Assembly (NCBI RefSeq): GCF_900143215.1
Contig: NZ_FRDM01000001.1
Coordinates: forward strand, 248,001 to 312,000
Direction of reading: 5' to 3'
Length of the DNA: 64,000 nucleotides
DNA from: Geodermatophilus obscurus
GTDB lineage: Bacteria > Actinomycetota > Actinomycetes > Mycobacteriales > Geodermatophilaceae
Position 1 is the first letter of the stretch; each line of letters starts with the position of its first letter. The notes beneath the pieces were generated by a model that was given only the letters and a program-made list of their open reading frames with translations, had not been told where the DNA came from and did not search any database. The translations under genes and the position numbers were made by a program. This document shows, one piece after another, positions 27,801 to 36,489 of this stretch.

Positions 27801-28030
27801 AGGGGTCCGACGACGAGGCCGTGCCCCCCGGTGCCGGCCCGGACGACCCCGGCCCGATGGACGACGAGCCCCCCGCGGAGCCGGCTCCCGCCGACGCGCC
27901 GCCGTCCGGGGGAGCGACGGGGGAGAGCCAGCCGCCGGTGGCCGACGACGGCAGCGGGACCGCCACGCCGGTCACCCGCCCACGGCGCCGCCGGGCCGCC
28001 AGCCGCCCGGCGGGCCCACCGGCGTCGTAG
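24890..28030 (+). CDS. rne: Ribonuclease E/G family endoribonuclease
   Basis: RNA processing and decay enzyme of 1046 residues. A 350-residue N-terminal extension alternates acidic runs and Arg-rich blocks ([25 protein letters not shown]), as in actinobacterial RNase E. The core follows: S1 domain (NVYLGRVQNVLPSMEAAFIDIG), the catalytic VVDVNTGKF (Asp near residue 660) and IDFIDM (near 705), and the zinc-link CEHC (near 762). The C-terminus is disordered, with KDSG repeats and Pro/Ala/Glu-rich sequence. Both tails are expected scaffolds for RNA and partner proteins. GTG start with AGGAGG 10 bases upstream. It ends in TAG. Confidence 0.96.
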   Translation: MADQIQDNTPTPTPADEGLDPAALPEGAETPVAEAELQAAEAGEDDDAGEEAAAVEAGGAAPEAEEPPGFRFGAQFSSPEPTAVIARPRRRATRPASAADPGDHPPAPPAAPTIPAFVSFVAPAETDVPAPQRRRSRRPLAESPPVEESDVEPAEDTEDETPAPRSRRSRSRRRSGGDEAPAVTEDDDADEDQAAEAEGDTDADDADDNGSAGSRRRRRGRRGRGRGRSGEDAADNDDDSDEDSGDQQGADETDEDSDTDADSGEDTAEDDEGEAGSSTRRRRRRRRRGSTGEGGETAVDSDDDRPERAGRNGRTTSDDDVKGVTGSTRLEAKRQRRRDGRDNGRRRAPILTEAEFLARREAVDRTMVIRQRGERTQIAVLEDDVLVEHYVTQAQATSFAGNVYLGRVQNVLPSMEAAFIDIGKGRNAVLYAGEVNWDAAGLSGKQRSIEQALKSGDKVLVQVTKDPIGHKGARLTQQVNLPGRFLVYVPGGSMTGISRKLPDTERTRLKDILKKIVPEDAGVIIRTAAEGASEEELTRDVARLQAQWDVIQKKAESSSNAPSLLYGEPDLAIRVIRDVFNEDFKELVVQGDDAWDTVEAYVAHVSPELVGRLTRHTGEGDVFRDLRIDEQLAKALDRKVWLPSGGSLVIDRTEAMTVVDVNTGKFTGSGGNLESTVTRNNMEAAEEIVRQLRLRDIGGIIVIDFIDMVLESNRDLVLRRLTECLGRDRTKHQVAEVTSLGLVQMTRKRVGQGLLEVFSEPCEHCRGRGVVVHVDPVDEKRRGGGNAGSGNGGNVRRDQQRGGKDNGAKDSGAKDSGSKDSGVRDAEPAETVVDGAEAPVPDGADGEGENQRSGGSRRSRGRRNRSQSGEERAAEDAAVLAAVGGPADAAAVEGIDTPDAPAGNTDTPDPEVAAVEPDQPDAVTPEQAPEPVAEPAQQPAPAELTGGPAPAEQALAEPSLAEPVDRALSAEGSDDEAVPPGAGPDDPGPMDDEPPAEPAPADAPPSGGATGESQPPVADDGSGTATPVTRPRRRRAASRPAGPPAS

Positions 28031-28099
28031 GCCCCCTGCAGGGGCCCGCCGCGAGCGTGCGAGCGGTGGGACCCTGCGGCAGGGCCGTCGGGGCTCGGG

Positions 28100-28105
28100 T
28101 ACGCT
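28100..28105 (+). promoter_or_regulatory. -10 element TACGCT of the rplU-rpmA-obgE operon
   Basis: TACGCT about 127 bases before rplU. The transcript would carry a leader of about 120 bases rich in inverted sequence (for example GCACCGC/GCGGTGC-like blocks), fitting autoregulation by L21, which is inference. Confidence 0.45.
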
Positions 28106-28232
28106 GGTCGGGTTGCACCGCCCCGGTGCCGCGCACCGCACGGTGCCGCCTGGGAGGCGGTCAGCCCGTCCAGCACCCGGCGCCCGACGTCCGGGCGCAC
28201 GCAGGACATGACAGAGGCGATCGAGGAGTTCA

Positions 28233-28547
28233 GTGGTGTACGCAGTCGTGAAGGCCGGTGGCCGGCAGCACAAGGTGGCCGTGGGCGACCGGTTCACGGT
28301 CAACCGTCTCGTGGGTGAGGCGGGCGACACTGTCACCCTCCCGGCCCTGCTCCTGGTCGACGGCGACACCGTCACCAGCGACGCGGAGACCCTGGCCGGG
28401 GTGACCGTGACCGGCGAGATCGTCGGCCACGGCAAGGGCCCGAAGATCCGCATCCACAAGTTCAAGAACAAGACCGGTTACCACAAGCGTCAGGGGCACC
28501 GTCAGCCCCTCACCGACGTCGTGGTCCGCGACATCACGAAGGGCTGA
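28233..28547 (+). CDS. rplU: 50S ribosomal protein L21
   Basis: A 104-residue large-subunit protein. Typical blocks are [40 protein letters not shown] and a final [14 protein letters not shown] lies about 5 bases before GTG 28233; the next codon is also GTG, so the start could be 28236. It heads the conserved rplU-rpmA-obgE unit. Confidence 0.98.
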   Translation: MVYAVVKAGGRQHKVAVGDRFTVNRLVGEAGDTVTLPALLLVDGDTVTSDAETLAGVTVTGEIVGHGKGPKIRIHKFKNKTGYHKRQGHRQPLTDVVVRDITKG

Positions 28548-28554
28548 CGACGAC

Positions 28555-28812
28555 ATGGCACACAAGAAGGGCGCCTCGTCCTCCCGCAACGGCCGCGACT
28601 CGAACGCGCAGCGCCTCGGCGTCAAGCGCTTCGGGGGCCAGGTCGTGAAGGCGGGAGAGATCATCGTCCGCCAGCGCGGCACCCACTTCCACCCGGGCCT
28701 GGGTGTCGGCCGCGGCGGCGACGACACGCTGTTCGCGCTGCAGCCCGGTGCCGTGACCTTCGGCACGCGGCGGGGACGCAAGACCGTCTCCATCTCCGCG
28801 GTCGAGGCCTGA
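28555..28812 (+). CDS. rpmA: 50S ribosomal protein L27
   Basis: An 85-residue large-subunit protein near the peptidyl transferase centre, with the N-terminal [28 protein letters not shown]. There is no N-terminal cleavable extension of the Firmicutes kind. It follows rplU by 7 bases and precedes obgE. Confidence 0.98.
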   Translation: MAHKKGASSSRNGRDSNAQRLGVKRFGGQVVKAGEIIVRQRGTHFHPGLGVGRGGDDTLFALQPGAVTFGTRRGRKTVSISAVEA

Positions 28813-28886
28813 GCACTCGAACGATCCGCTCGACGAGCGCACGGGCTTCGGCTCGTGCGCTCGTGGCGTTTCGGGACAGCTGATCC

Positions 28887-30452
28887 ATGGCCGCTTTCGT
28901 CGACCGCGTGGTCGTGCACGTCGCCGCCGGCAACGGCGGGCACGGCGTCGCCTCGATCCACCGCGAGAAGTTCAAGCCGCTCGGCGGCCCCGACGGGGGC
29001 AACGGCGGCAACGGCGGGGACGTCGTCCTCGAGGTGGACCCCAGCGTGCACACGCTGCTGGACTTCCACCACCGCCCGCACCAGAAGGCCGGCAACGGCC
29101 GGCCCGGTGAGGGCAGCAACCGCCACGGTGCCCGCGGCGAGGACCGCGTGCTGCGCGTCCCCGCCGGCACCGTGGTCAGCACCCCTGACGGCCGGGTGAT
29201 CGCCGACCTGGTGGGCGCCGGCACCCGGGTCGTCCTGGCGCACGGCGGCAAGGGCGGCCTGGGCAACGCCGCGCTGGCCAACGCCCGCCGGAAGGCGCCG
29301 GGCTTCGCGCTGCTCGGGGAGCCGGGTGAGGCCTTCGACGCCGTCATCGAGCTCAAGAGCATCGCCGACGTCGGCCTGGTCGGCTTCCCGTCCGCCGGCA
29401 AGTCCTCGCTGATCGCGGCCATGTCCGCGGCGCGGCCGAAGATCGCCGACTACCCGTTCACCACGCTGGTGCCCAACCTCGGCGTCGTCCGCGCCGGCGA
29501 CACCGTCTTCACGATGGCCGACGTGCCCGGGCTGATCCCCGGCGCGTCCGAGGGCCGCGGGCTGGGCCTGGAGTTCCTCCGCCACATCGAGCGCTGCGCC
29601 GTCCTGGTGCACGTCGTCGACATGGCCACGATGGAGCCCGGCCGCGACCCGGAGAGCGACATCGAAGCGCTGCAGCACGAGCTGGCGCAGTACCGCGGGG
29701 ACCTCGTCGACCGGCTGCGGGTCGCCGTCCTCAACAAGATCGACGTGCCCGACGGGCGCGAGCTGGTCGATCTGGTCCGCGAGCCGCTGGAGCAGCGCGG
29801 ACTGCAGGTGTTCCCGGTCAGCGCCGCGACCGGCGAGGGGCTGCGTGAGCTCGGCTTCGCGCTGGCGCGGGCGGTGGAGGAGTACCGCGCCGCGCTGCCC
29901 GAGCCCGAGCCGGTGCGGCTCACCCTCACCCCGCGCGCGGTCGACGACGGCGGCTTCACCGTCGAGCGCGACCCGGAGGACGAGGGCGCGTTCACCGTGC
30001 GCGGGACCAAGCCCGAGCGCTGGGTGCGCCAGACGGACTTCACCAACGACGAGGCCGTGGGGTTCCTGGCCGACCGGCTCAACCGGCTCGGCGTCGAGGA
30101 CGCCCTGCAGCAGGCCGGCGCGCGGGAGGGTGACACCATCGTCATCGGCGACGTGGCCTTCGACTACGTCCCGACGCTGCCGGCCGGCACGCTGAGCGTC
30201 GAGGAGACCGCCGGCCTCGGTGGACGCGGCACCGACTCCCGCATCGACGCGCCGCACCGGGTGCGCGCCGAGGAGCGGCTGGCCGCCAAGCGGGCCCGCC
30301 GGGTGCCCTACGAGCTCACCGAGACCTGGACCGACGACGACCTGCCCGAGGACGACCTGCCCGAGGACGGCCTGCCCGAGGACGGCCTGCCCGAGGACGA
30401 CCTGCCCGAGGACGACCTGCCCGAGGACGACCTGCCCGAGGACGACGCGTGA
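28887..30452 (+). CDS. obgE: Obg family GTPase
   Basis: Ribosome-assembly and stress GTPase of 521 residues. The glycine-rich Obg domain ([43 protein letters not shown]) is followed by the G domain ([10 protein letters not shown] at about 170, [20 protein letters not shown]) and the C-terminal OCT domain (about 350-430). The last 40 residues are seven copies of (D/G)LPED, an acidic repeat that is not part of the family core. It overlaps proB by four bases (GTGA), so growth control and proline synthesis genes are co-translated, as in other actinobacteria. Confidence 0.97.
   Translation: MAAFVDRVVVHVAAGNGGHGVASIHREKFKPLGGPDGGNGGNGGDVVLEVDPSVHTLLDFHHRPHQKAGNGRPGEGSNRHGARGEDRVLRVPAGTVVSTPDGRVIADLVGAGTRVVLAHGGKGGLGNAALANARRKAPGFALLGEPGEAFDAVIELKSIADVGLVGFPSAGKSSLIAAMSAARPKIADYPFTTLVPNLGVVRAGDTVFTMADVPGLIPGASEGRGLGLEFLRHIERCAVLVHVVDMATMEPGRDPESDIEALQHELAQYRGDLVDRLRVAVLNKIDVPDGRELVDLVREPLEQRGLQVFPVSAATGEGLRELGFALARAVEEYRAALPEPEPVRLTLTPRAVDDGGFTVERDPEDEGAFTVRGTKPERWVRQTDFTNDEAVGFLADRLNRLGVEDALQQAGAREGDTIVIGDVAFDYVPTLPAGTLSVEETAGLGGRGTDSRIDAPHRVRAEERLAAKRARRVPYELTETWTDDDLPEDDLPEDGLPEDGLPEDDLPEDDLPEDDLPEDDA
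30339..30443 (+). repeat. Seven-copy 15-bp tandem repeat in the obgE 3' end
   Basis: The 15-base unit starting GACCTGCCCGAG encodes DLPED or GLPED seven times in frame. Units are nearly identical, so copy number probably varies between strains without breaking the frame. Confidence 0.9.
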
Positions 30453-31570
30453 GTCCGCGCGCGGAGATCGCCGGTGCGCGCCGGGTCGTGGTCAAGGTCG
30501 GCTCGTCGTCGCTGACCAGCCTGCCCGGTGGGCTGGACGAGCAGCGGCTGGCCGCCCTGGTCGACGTCCTCGGCGCGGTGCACGGGCAGGGCCGCGAGGT
30601 CGTGCTCGTCTCCTCGGGAGCGATCGCCGCCGGGCTGGCCCCGCTCGGGGTCGCCGGTCGGCCGCGGGACCTCGCCACCGCCCAGGCCGCTGCCAGCGTC
30701 GGCCAGCTGCGGCTGGTGCAGACCTACGCCGACGCCTTCGCCCGGCACGACGTCACCGTCGGCCAGGTGCTGCTCACCGCCGACGACCTCACCCGGCGCA
30801 GCCATTACCGCAACGCCCAGCGCACCCTGGAGCGGCTGCTGACCCTCGGCGTGCTGCCGATCGTGAACGAGAACGACACGGTGGCCACCGAGGAGATCCG
30901 GTTCGGCGACAACGACCGGCTGGCCGCGCTCGTCGCCCACGTCGCCCGGGCCGACGCGCTGCTGCTGCTCAGCGACGTCGACGGCGTCTACGACGGCGAC
31001 CCGCGGCAGGGCCCGGCGCAGCTGATCGACACCGTGCGCGACCCGGCGGACCTCGGCCAGGTCACCCTCGGCACCGCCCGCCGCAACGGCGTGGGCACCG
31101 GGGGGATGGCCACCAAGGTCGAGGCCGCGATGATCGCTGCGCACGCCGGCGTCCCCGTCGTCGTGACCTCGACCGCGCAGGCCGCCGCCGCGCTGGCCGG
31201 AGAGCCCGTGGGCACCCGCTTCGCCGTCATGGGTCCCCGGCCCCGCGCCCGCCAGTTCTGGCTGCGCTTCGCCACCCGGCCGCGCGGCCGGCTGCACCTC
31301 GACGCGGGTGCGGTCCGGGCGCTGCGCGAGCGCGGCGCCTCGCTGCTGCCGGCCGGCATCACCGCCGTGGCGGGGGAGTTCCTCGCCGACGACCCGGTGG
31401 AACTGGTCGGCCCCGACGGCGCCGTGGTGGCCCGCGGGCTGGTCGCCTACGACGCCCGGGAGCTGCCGCCGCTGCTGGGCCGCAGGACCAGCGAGCTGGA
31501 CCCGGAGTACCAGCGCGAGATCGTGCACCGCGACGAGATGGTGCTGGTCCGGCGTCCGTCCCTGGGCTGA
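30449..31570 (+). CDS. proB: Glutamate 5-kinase
   Basis: First enzyme of proline synthesis, 373 residues. The kinase domain shows [22 protein letters not shown], the [24 protein letters not shown] loop and [12 protein letters not shown]; the C-terminal PUA domain covers about 275-360. The start overlaps obgE. Its usual partner proA is 8.6 kb away at 40147, with unrelated genes in between. Confidence 0.97.
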   Translation: MSPRAEIAGARRVVVKVGSSSLTSLPGGLDEQRLAALVDVLGAVHGQGREVVLVSSGAIAAGLAPLGVAGRPRDLATAQAAASVGQLRLVQTYADAFARHDVTVGQVLLTADDLTRRSHYRNAQRTLERLLTLGVLPIVNENDTVATEEIRFGDNDRLAALVAHVARADALLLLSDVDGVYDGDPRQGPAQLIDTVRDPADLGQVTLGTARRNGVGTGGMATKVEAAMIAAHAGVPVVVTSTAQAAAALAGEPVGTRFAVMGPRPRARQFWLRFATRPRGRLHLDAGAVRALRERGASLLPAGITAVAGEFLADDPVELVGPDGAVVARGLVAYDARELPPLLGRRTSELDPEYQREIVHRDEMVLVRRPSLG

Positions 31571-31579
31571 GCCCGCGGA

Positions 31580-32068
31580 TCAGGTCGCGAAGACGAACCT
31601 GGTCGCGTCCGTGGGGTAGGACGTCCACGCCAGCACGCGGACGGGGTCGAGCGCGAGCGCGCCCGCGAAGGACTCCGCGCCGGCGCCGTACTCGGGGTAC
31701 TTCGCGTGGGACTCCTCCGCCAGCCGCCGGGTGAGTGCCCGGTCGGGCGAGGCCGGTCGCACGCGGCCCTCGACGACGACGGCCCGCTGGGGGTCCGGCA
31801 GGTGCATGGCGACCTGCGGGCGCTCGCGGGCGGTGCGGACGTGCACCGCGTCGTCCCCGCCGCCGTAGTACCAGACGTCGTCGAGCCAGAGCCCGTCCAC
31901 GGGGACGACGTGCGGCCGACCGTCGGCCCGGCAGGTGATCACCCAGTACTGCCGCGCCGACGCGAGCCGCGCCCGGACCACGGCCCAGCCGAGGGTGGTG
32001 CTCGGCGTGCCGTACCCGGTGGGGAGCCGCAGGGGCTCCGCGCGTGGCTCCCTGTTCCCTTCCCGCAT
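31580..32068 (-). CDS. Pyridoxamine 5'-phosphate oxidase family protein
   Basis: A 162-residue flavin-binding split-barrel protein: YWVITCRADGRPHVVPVDGLWLDD (about 45-68) and YYGGGDDAVHVRTARERPQVAMHL. Small proteins of this group bind FMN, F420 or haem, and the cofactor here is not certain. It is convergent with proB and divergent from the deformylase gene. ATG 32068 lies near CGGGAGG, which supports the start. Confidence 0.85.
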   Translation of the reverse strand: MREGNREPRAEPLRLPTGYGTPSTTLGWAVVRARLASARQYWVITCRADGRPHVVPVDGLWLDDVWYYGGGDDAVHVRTARERPQVAMHLPDPQRAVVVEGRVRPASPDRALTRRLAEESHAKYPEYGAGAESFAGALALDPVRVLAWTSYPTDATRFVFAT

Positions 32069-32119
32069 GGTGACCTCCCGCCGTCCACCAGCGATACCCG
32101 CACTGGGAGACTGCCGACC

Positions 32120-32605
32120 GTGACGATCCGTCCCATCCGCGAGCTCGGTGACCCGGTCCTCCGCACGCCCGCCGACGAGGTGCGCAGCTTCGACAAGGAG
32201 CTCGCCGCTCTCGTCCGCGACCTGGAGGACACCGTCGCCGACCCCGGCCGGGCCGGCGTGGCCGCGCCGCAGATCGGCGTCGGACTGCGCGCGTTCTCCT
32301 ACAACGTCGACGGGCGCATCGGGCACGTGGTCAACCCGCGGATCGTCGAGCTGTCCGAGGACACCCAGGACGGCGACGAGGGCTGCCTGTCCATCCCCGG
32401 CCTCTGGGCGCCCACGCTGCGGGCGATGCACGCCGTCGTGGAGGGGTTCGACGTGCACGGCGAGCCGATCCGGCTGGAGGGCACCGGCCTCATGGCCCGC
32501 GCGCTGCAGCACGAGGTCGACCACCTCGACGGCAAGGTGTTCCTCGACCGGCTCACCGGGAACGCCCGCAAGGCCGCGCTCCGCGCACTGCGCGACCGGG
32601 GCTGA
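32120..32605 (+). CDS. def: Peptide deformylase
   Basis: Removes the N-formyl group from new proteins; 161 residues. The three family motifs are GVAAPQIG (47-53 region), EGCLSIP with metal ligand Cys89, and HEVDHLDG with His131, Glu132 and His135. GTG 32120 is chosen because the family N-terminus (IRPIRELGDPVLRTPA) begins at residue 3. Twenty-two bases separate it from the next gene, which has its own -10. Confidence 0.96.
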   Translation: MTIRPIRELGDPVLRTPADEVRSFDKELAALVRDLEDTVADPGRAGVAAPQIGVGLRAFSYNVDGRIGHVVNPRIVELSEDTQDGDEGCLSIPGLWAPTLRAMHAVVEGFDVHGEPIRLEGTGLMARALQHEVDHLDGKVFLDRLTGNARKAALRALRDRG

Positions 32606-32614
32606 CCCGCCCTC

Positions 32615-32620
32615 TACGGT
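32615..32620 (+). promoter_or_regulatory. -10 element TACGGT of the PEP mutase family gene
   Basis: TACGGT ends 7 bases before GTG 32628, the leaderless spacing. Confidence 0.55.
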
Positions 32621-32627
32621 GGCGCTC

Positions 32628-33410
32628 GTGACCGACCTCGCCACCCGCGCCCGCACCCTGCTGGACCTGCACACCGCCCCGGAGATCCTGGTCCTCGCCA
32701 ACGTGTGGGACGTCGTCTCCGCGCAGGTGGTCGCCGGCACCGAGGGCGTCCGCGCGCTGGCCACCGCCAGCCACGGCATCGCCGCGACCTTCGGCTACCA
32801 GGACGGCGAGAACATCCCGCTCGACCTGCACCTGGACATGGTGTCCCGCATCGTCGCGGCCGTGGACCTGCCGGTGAGCATGGACATGGAGGCCGGCTAC
32901 GGGGACGCGGGGGAGACCGCGCGCCGGGCGATCGCCGCGGGCGTCGTCGGCGGCAACCTCGAGGACCAGATGAAGCCGCTCGACGAGGCCGTGGCCGCCG
33001 TCGAGGCGGTGCTGCGCGCCGGCCGGGACGCCGGGATCGACTTCGTGCTCAACGCCCGCACCGACACCTTCGTCCGCGCCGCCGAGGACGCCGACCGCGG
33101 CGAGCTCGTCGCCGAGGCGCTCCGCCGCGGCCGGGCCTACCTGGAGGTCGGCGCGCCGGTCGTCTTCGTGCCGCGCCTGGTCGACCGGGACGAGATCGCG
33201 GCGGTCGTGGAGGGCCTCGGCCGCAACAGGCTCACGCTGATCAGCGTCCCCGGCGCCTCGCTGCCGGCCCGCGAGCTGCAGCAGCTCGGGGTGGCCCGCG
33301 TCTCCACCGGCCCGTTCACCCAGCGGGTCGCGCTCACCGCGCTGCAGGACGCGACGGCGGCGATGGTCGCCGGCGGCACCCTCCCGCCGGGCACCCGCGC
33401 GCTGAACTGA
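32628..33410 (+). CDS. Isocitrate lyase/PEP mutase superfamily protein
   Basis: A 260-residue TIM-barrel enzyme of the PEP mutase/2-methylisocitrate lyase group: NVWDVVSAQVVAG, ATASHGIAATFGYQDGE, metal site SMDMEAGYGD, GGNLED and NARTDTF. It lacks the KKCGH loop of isocitrate lyase, so it is not the glyoxylate shunt enzyme. Carboxyvinyl-phosphonate and oxaloacetate-type lyase activities are known in relatives; the real substrate is unknown. It probably forms its own leaderless transcript. Confidence 0.9.
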   Translation: MTDLATRARTLLDLHTAPEILVLANVWDVVSAQVVAGTEGVRALATASHGIAATFGYQDGENIPLDLHLDMVSRIVAAVDLPVSMDMEAGYGDAGETARRAIAAGVVGGNLEDQMKPLDEAVAAVEAVLRAGRDAGIDFVLNARTDTFVRAAEDADRGELVAEALRRGRAYLEVGAPVVFVPRLVDRDEIAAVVEGLGRNRLTLISVPGASLPARELQQLGVARVSTGPFTQRVALTALQDATAAMVAGGTLPPGTRALN

Positions 33411-33507
33411 CCGTCCGCGCGGGCCGGTCGCGCACGAGGCGGTGCGCGTGATGCGGCTACCGGTGGGTAACGAGCCCCGGGACGACGACGTCACGAGAGG
33501 TGGACGC

Positions 33508-34683
33508 ATGTCCGAGCTGCTGACCGGGGACTTCTTCGGCTACGAGTCGCTGCTGTCCGACGCCGAGCGCAAGGAGCTGCAGGCGCTCCGCGAGTTCCTC
33601 GAGACCGAGGTGCGGCCTGGGGTGAACGCCGCCTGGGCGGCCGCCGAGTTCCCCATGGACCTGATCCCGCGGTTCGCCGAGGTGGGCGCGGTGGGTCGGG
33701 GGTACGAGTGGGACGGCCGCCCCGCCACCTCCCGGCTCTACAACGGCTTCCAGGCCCTCGAGCTCTCCCGCGTCGACCCGTCGATGGCCACGTTCCTGGG
33801 CGTGCACAACGGCCTGGCGATGGGCTCGATCATGATCCTCGGGTCGGAGGAGCAGCGACAGCGCTGGATCCCGGCGATGATGCGGCTCGACGCCGTCGGC
33901 GCCTTCGCGCTCACCGAGCCCGAGGGCGGTTCCGACGTGGCCCGCGGCCTGCGCACCACCGCTCGGCGCGAGGGCGACGAGTGGGTGCTGGACGGCGCCA
34001 AGCGGTGGATCGGCAACGGGACCTTCGCCGACCACGTCGTGGTGTTCGCCCGTGACGTGGCCGACGACCAGGTCAAGACGTTCGTCGTCGACAAGGGCAC
34101 GCCCGGGTTCACCGCCACCAAGATCGAGGACAAGTTCGCGCTGCGCACGGTGCAGAACGCCGACCTGACCTTCACCGGTTGCCGCGTCCCCGCCGACGCC
34201 AAGCTGGCGGGCGGCAACTCCTTCAAGGACGTCAACAAGGTGCTCAAGGTGACCCGCGGCGGGGTGGCGTGGTCCGGCGTCGGCTGCCAGATGGGCGCCT
34301 ACGAGGCAGCGCTCCGCTACGCGCGGGAGCGCGAGCAGTTCGGCCGACCGATCGGCTCCTTCCAGCTGGTCCAGGACCTGCTGGCCCGCATGCTCGGCAA
34401 CGTCACCGCCGCGCTGGGCATGGTGGTGCGGGTCGCTCAGCTGCAGGAGGCCGGTGACCTGCGCGACGACCAGGCGGCGCTGGCCAAGAGCTACGTCACC
34501 ACCCGGGGCCGGGAGACCGTCGCGATGGCCCGGGAGGTGTTCGGCGGCAACGGCATCGTCCTCGGCAACGACGTCATCCGGTACTTCGCCGACGCCGAGG
34601 CGTTGTACTCCTACGAGGGCACCCGGGAGATCAACACGCTGATCGTCGGACGGTCGGTGACCGGGCTCAGCGCCTTCGTCTGA
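33508..34683 (+). CDS. Acyl-CoA dehydrogenase
   Basis: FAD-dependent acyl-CoA dehydrogenase of 391 residues. The signature FALTEPEGGSDVA (about 138-150), the catalytic-base region YEGTREINTLIVGRSVTG near residue 370, and the glutaryl-CoA-dehydrogenase-like TFLGVHNGLAMGSIM are seen. The glutaryl-CoA or related branch is possible. ATG 33508 with GAGAGG 8 bases upstream is preferred over a GTG at 33442, because only the shorter form matches the family length. Confidence 0.92.
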   Translation: MSELLTGDFFGYESLLSDAERKELQALREFLETEVRPGVNAAWAAAEFPMDLIPRFAEVGAVGRGYEWDGRPATSRLYNGFQALELSRVDPSMATFLGVHNGLAMGSIMILGSEEQRQRWIPAMMRLDAVGAFALTEPEGGSDVARGLRTTARREGDEWVLDGAKRWIGNGTFADHVVVFARDVADDQVKTFVVDKGTPGFTATKIEDKFALRTVQNADLTFTGCRVPADAKLAGGNSFKDVNKVLKVTRGGVAWSGVGCQMGAYEAALRYAREREQFGRPIGSFQLVQDLLARMLGNVTAALGMVVRVAQLQEAGDLRDDQAALAKSYVTTRGRETVAMAREVFGGNGIVLGNDVIRYFADAEALYSYEGTREINTLIVGRSVTGLSAFV

Positions 34684-34712
34684 GCCCCGCACCCCCAGGA
34701 CCGGACCCGGGG

Positions 34713-35018
34713 TCAGCCGGTCAGTCCGGCGCCGGGGACGACCAGGCCGAGGACGGCGAACTCCGTGGTCGGCAGCGGGACCGCCGGGGACTGCCCGGCG
34801 ACCTCGGCCGTGACCGGGCCGACCACCTCTGCCTCGTAGCGGTCGTGGGCCTCCCGCGACTCCCACACCTCCACCACCTGGAAGCCCGCGTCGGTGACCC
34901 GCGCCAGGTGCACGAGCAGGCCCTCGACCGTGCCGCCGGTCCGGCGGAGCAGTTCGGCGTGCACGGCGTCGTACAGCGCGGCCGGTGCCGGGACGTCGAC
35001 GACCACGCCCCAGGTCAC
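34713..35018 (-). CDS. Small dimeric alpha/beta-barrel protein (antibiotic biosynthesis monooxygenase-like)
   Basis: A 101-residue protein. GLLVHLARVTDAGFQVVEVWESREAHDRYEAEVVGPV is the core of the ferredoxin-like ABM/EthD fold. GTG 35018 overlaps the stop of the MDMPI gene (GTGA) and has GAGGAG upstream, so it is the second gene of a two-gene operon. The substrate is unknown. Confidence 0.75.
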   Translation of the reverse strand: MTWGVVVDVPAPAALYDAVHAELLRRTGGTVEGLLVHLARVTDAGFQVVEVWESREAHDRYEAEVVGPVTAEVAGQSPAVPLPTTEFAVLGLVVPGAGLTG

Positions 35019-35668
35019 CGGGAGCTCCTCAGGGAGTCGCCGTGCCGGCGGGCGGACAGCTCCGCCGCGCCCTCGCCGGACAGCCGGTCCAGCCCGGCCT
35101 CCCGCCCGGTGGCCAGCAACAGCAGCGCGGCGATCGGCCCCTCGACCGGGAGGCCGGACCCGACGGCCCAGTCGGCGTCGGTCGCGGTCAGCCGGAACCC
35201 CCGGAGCCGCCGGCGGGCCCGGAACGGGAAGCCCGTGTCCCAGACCCGCTGGGCGGCCGCCGCGGCGGCCGCCGGGGGCACGGGCCGGGTCCGGCCCAGC
35301 GGGACGGTGATGTCCTGACCGTGGACGAGGACGTCGATGAGCGGTTCCAGCGGGGTGATGAACGGAGCCGTGCGCCGCGAGCCGACCATCGCCCGCAGCC
35401 GCCGCGCGCACTCCGCGGGCGGCAGGGGAGCGGCGCGCAGGGCGCTGTCGCGGATCATCCGGTCGAAGCTGCCCCCCGCGCGCACGGCGCCGACCAGCGC
35501 GGCGCCGAGGCCCATGTGCGCCTGCGTGAGGTGGACGGCGACGTCCCCCACGCGCCAGGCGTCGCAGAGCGAGGCCGTCCGCCACTCCGCCGGGGAGAGG
35601 TCCTCGAGGAGGTCGGCGAGGCTGGTGCGCTCCGCATCGATGGTCCGCCACACGTCGTCGGGGTCCAT
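35015..35668 (-). CDS. Maleylpyruvate isomerase family mycothiol-dependent enzyme
   Basis: A 217-residue member of the MDMPI/DinB-like superfamily: DVWRTIDAERTSLADLLEDLSPAEWRTASLCDAWRVGDVAVHLTQAHM, where the last His and the later HGQDI motif form the usual metal-binding set. Enzymes of this group use mycothiol, the actinobacterial thiol, which supports the taxonomic assignment. It is divergent from a marR gene with a palindrome between them and is coupled to the small ABM-like gene. Confidence 0.88.
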   Translation of the reverse strand: MDPDDVWRTIDAERTSLADLLEDLSPAEWRTASLCDAWRVGDVAVHLTQAHMGLGAALVGAVRAGGSFDRMIRDSALRAAPLPPAECARRLRAMVGSRRTAPFITPLEPLIDVLVHGQDITVPLGRTRPVPPAAAAAAAQRVWDTGFPFRARRRLRGFRLTATDADWAVGSGLPVEGPIAALLLLATGREAGLDRLSGEGAAELSARRHGDSLRSSR

Positions 35669-35683
35669 GGTGCCTCCACCGAT

Positions 35684-35702
35684 TGGTACGATGCTCGAAC
35701 CA
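35684..35702. promoter_or_regulatory. Probable MarR operator
   Basis: TGGTACGA and TCGAACCA form 8-base inverted arms around TGC with one mismatch. It lies in the 70-base gap between the divergent MDMPI and marR genes. Confidence 0.65.
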
Positions 35703-35738
35703 TCTAGTCAGAGAACCTGACCACCGTCAAGGGGGAGA

Positions 35739-36185
35739 GTGGCCGAGACAGCGGGCGAGCGGCAGAACCTCGGTCTGCTCTGCTTCTATCCGCACCGGGC
35801 CATGGAGGCGCGGCTGATCGCGGCCCTGGCCACCGCGGGGTTCGACGACATCACTCCGGCGCAGGGCCGCATCGCCGCCCGGATCGGGCCTGCGGGCACG
35901 CGGCTCACCGCCCTGGCCGAGCAGGCGCTGGTGACCAAGCAGACCGCGGGTCACCTCGTCGACCAGCTGGAGCGAGCCGGCTACGTCCGCCGGGTGCCCG
36001 ACCCCACCGACGCCCGGGCCCGGCTGGTGCAGATGGCCGAGCGTGGGCACGAGGTCGTCGCGGTGGCCCGCCGGGTCGAGGCGGAGGTGGAGGCCGAGTG
36101 GGCGGCGCACCTGGGGGAGGAGGCCACTGCCCAGCTGCGCGCGGCCCTCGAGCGGCTGCGGGAGATCACCGATCCGTACCGCTGA
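35739..36185 (+). CDS. MarR family transcriptional regulator
   Basis: A 148-residue winged-helix regulator. The DNA-binding part is TRLTALAEQALVTKQTAGHLVDQLERAGYVRRVPDPTDARARLV (about 53-97), with the wing in the PDPTDARAR loop. Long helices at both ends form the dimer interface. GTG start with GGGGAGAG just upstream. It probably controls itself and the divergent MDMPI-ABM operon. Confidence 0.92.
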   Translation: MAETAGERQNLGLLCFYPHRAMEARLIAALATAGFDDITPAQGRIAARIGPAGTRLTALAEQALVTKQTAGHLVDQLERAGYVRRVPDPTDARARLVQMAERGHEVVAVARRVEAEVEAEWAAHLGEEATAQLRAALERLREITDPYR

Positions 36186-36255
36186 CCGGACCAGCTGGCT
36201 ACGCAGGTGTCGCGTCCCTGGCCAGGTCGGCCTGGCCAACCTGGCCCGAACACCT

Positions 36256-36261
36256 TACGGT
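36256..36261 (+). promoter_or_regulatory. -10 element TACGGT of the toxin-antitoxin operon
   Basis: TACGGT ends 6 bases before ATG 36268, the leaderless spacing. Confidence 0.55.
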
Positions 36262-36267
36262 AGGGGC

Positions 36268-36489
36268 ATGACGCACATCAACGTTCAGGAGGCGAAGACG
36301 CGGCTGTCCCAGCTGCTCGCGGCCGCCGAGCGCGGCGAGGAGGTCGTCATCGCACGGGGCGGCAGGCCGGTGGTGCGTCTCGTGCCGGTCGACGAGCCCG
36401 CGCCCCGCCCCGTCGGCTTCGTGGCGGGTTCCGTCCCCGAGGCGTTCTCCGAGCCCCTGCCGGACGACGAACTGGCCCGCTGGGAGTGA
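36268..36489 (+). CDS. Phd/YefM-type antitoxin
   Basis: A 73-residue antitoxin. The N-terminal DNA-binding and dimerisation part is THINVQEAKTRLSQLLAAAERGEEVVIARGGRPVVRLVPV; the C-terminal part is acidic and would wrap the toxin. It overlaps the PIN toxin gene by four bases (GTGA), so the antitoxin is made first. Autoregulation is expected from the family. Confidence 0.92.
   Translation: MTHINVQEAKTRLSQLLAAAERGEEVVIARGGRPVVRLVPVDEPAPRPVGFVAGSVPEAFSEPLPDDELARWE

Noticed and set aside
32628-33410. Calling the PEP mutase family gene isocitrate lyase
   Set aside because: The KKCGH catalytic loop is absent and the protein is much shorter than isocitrate lyase.
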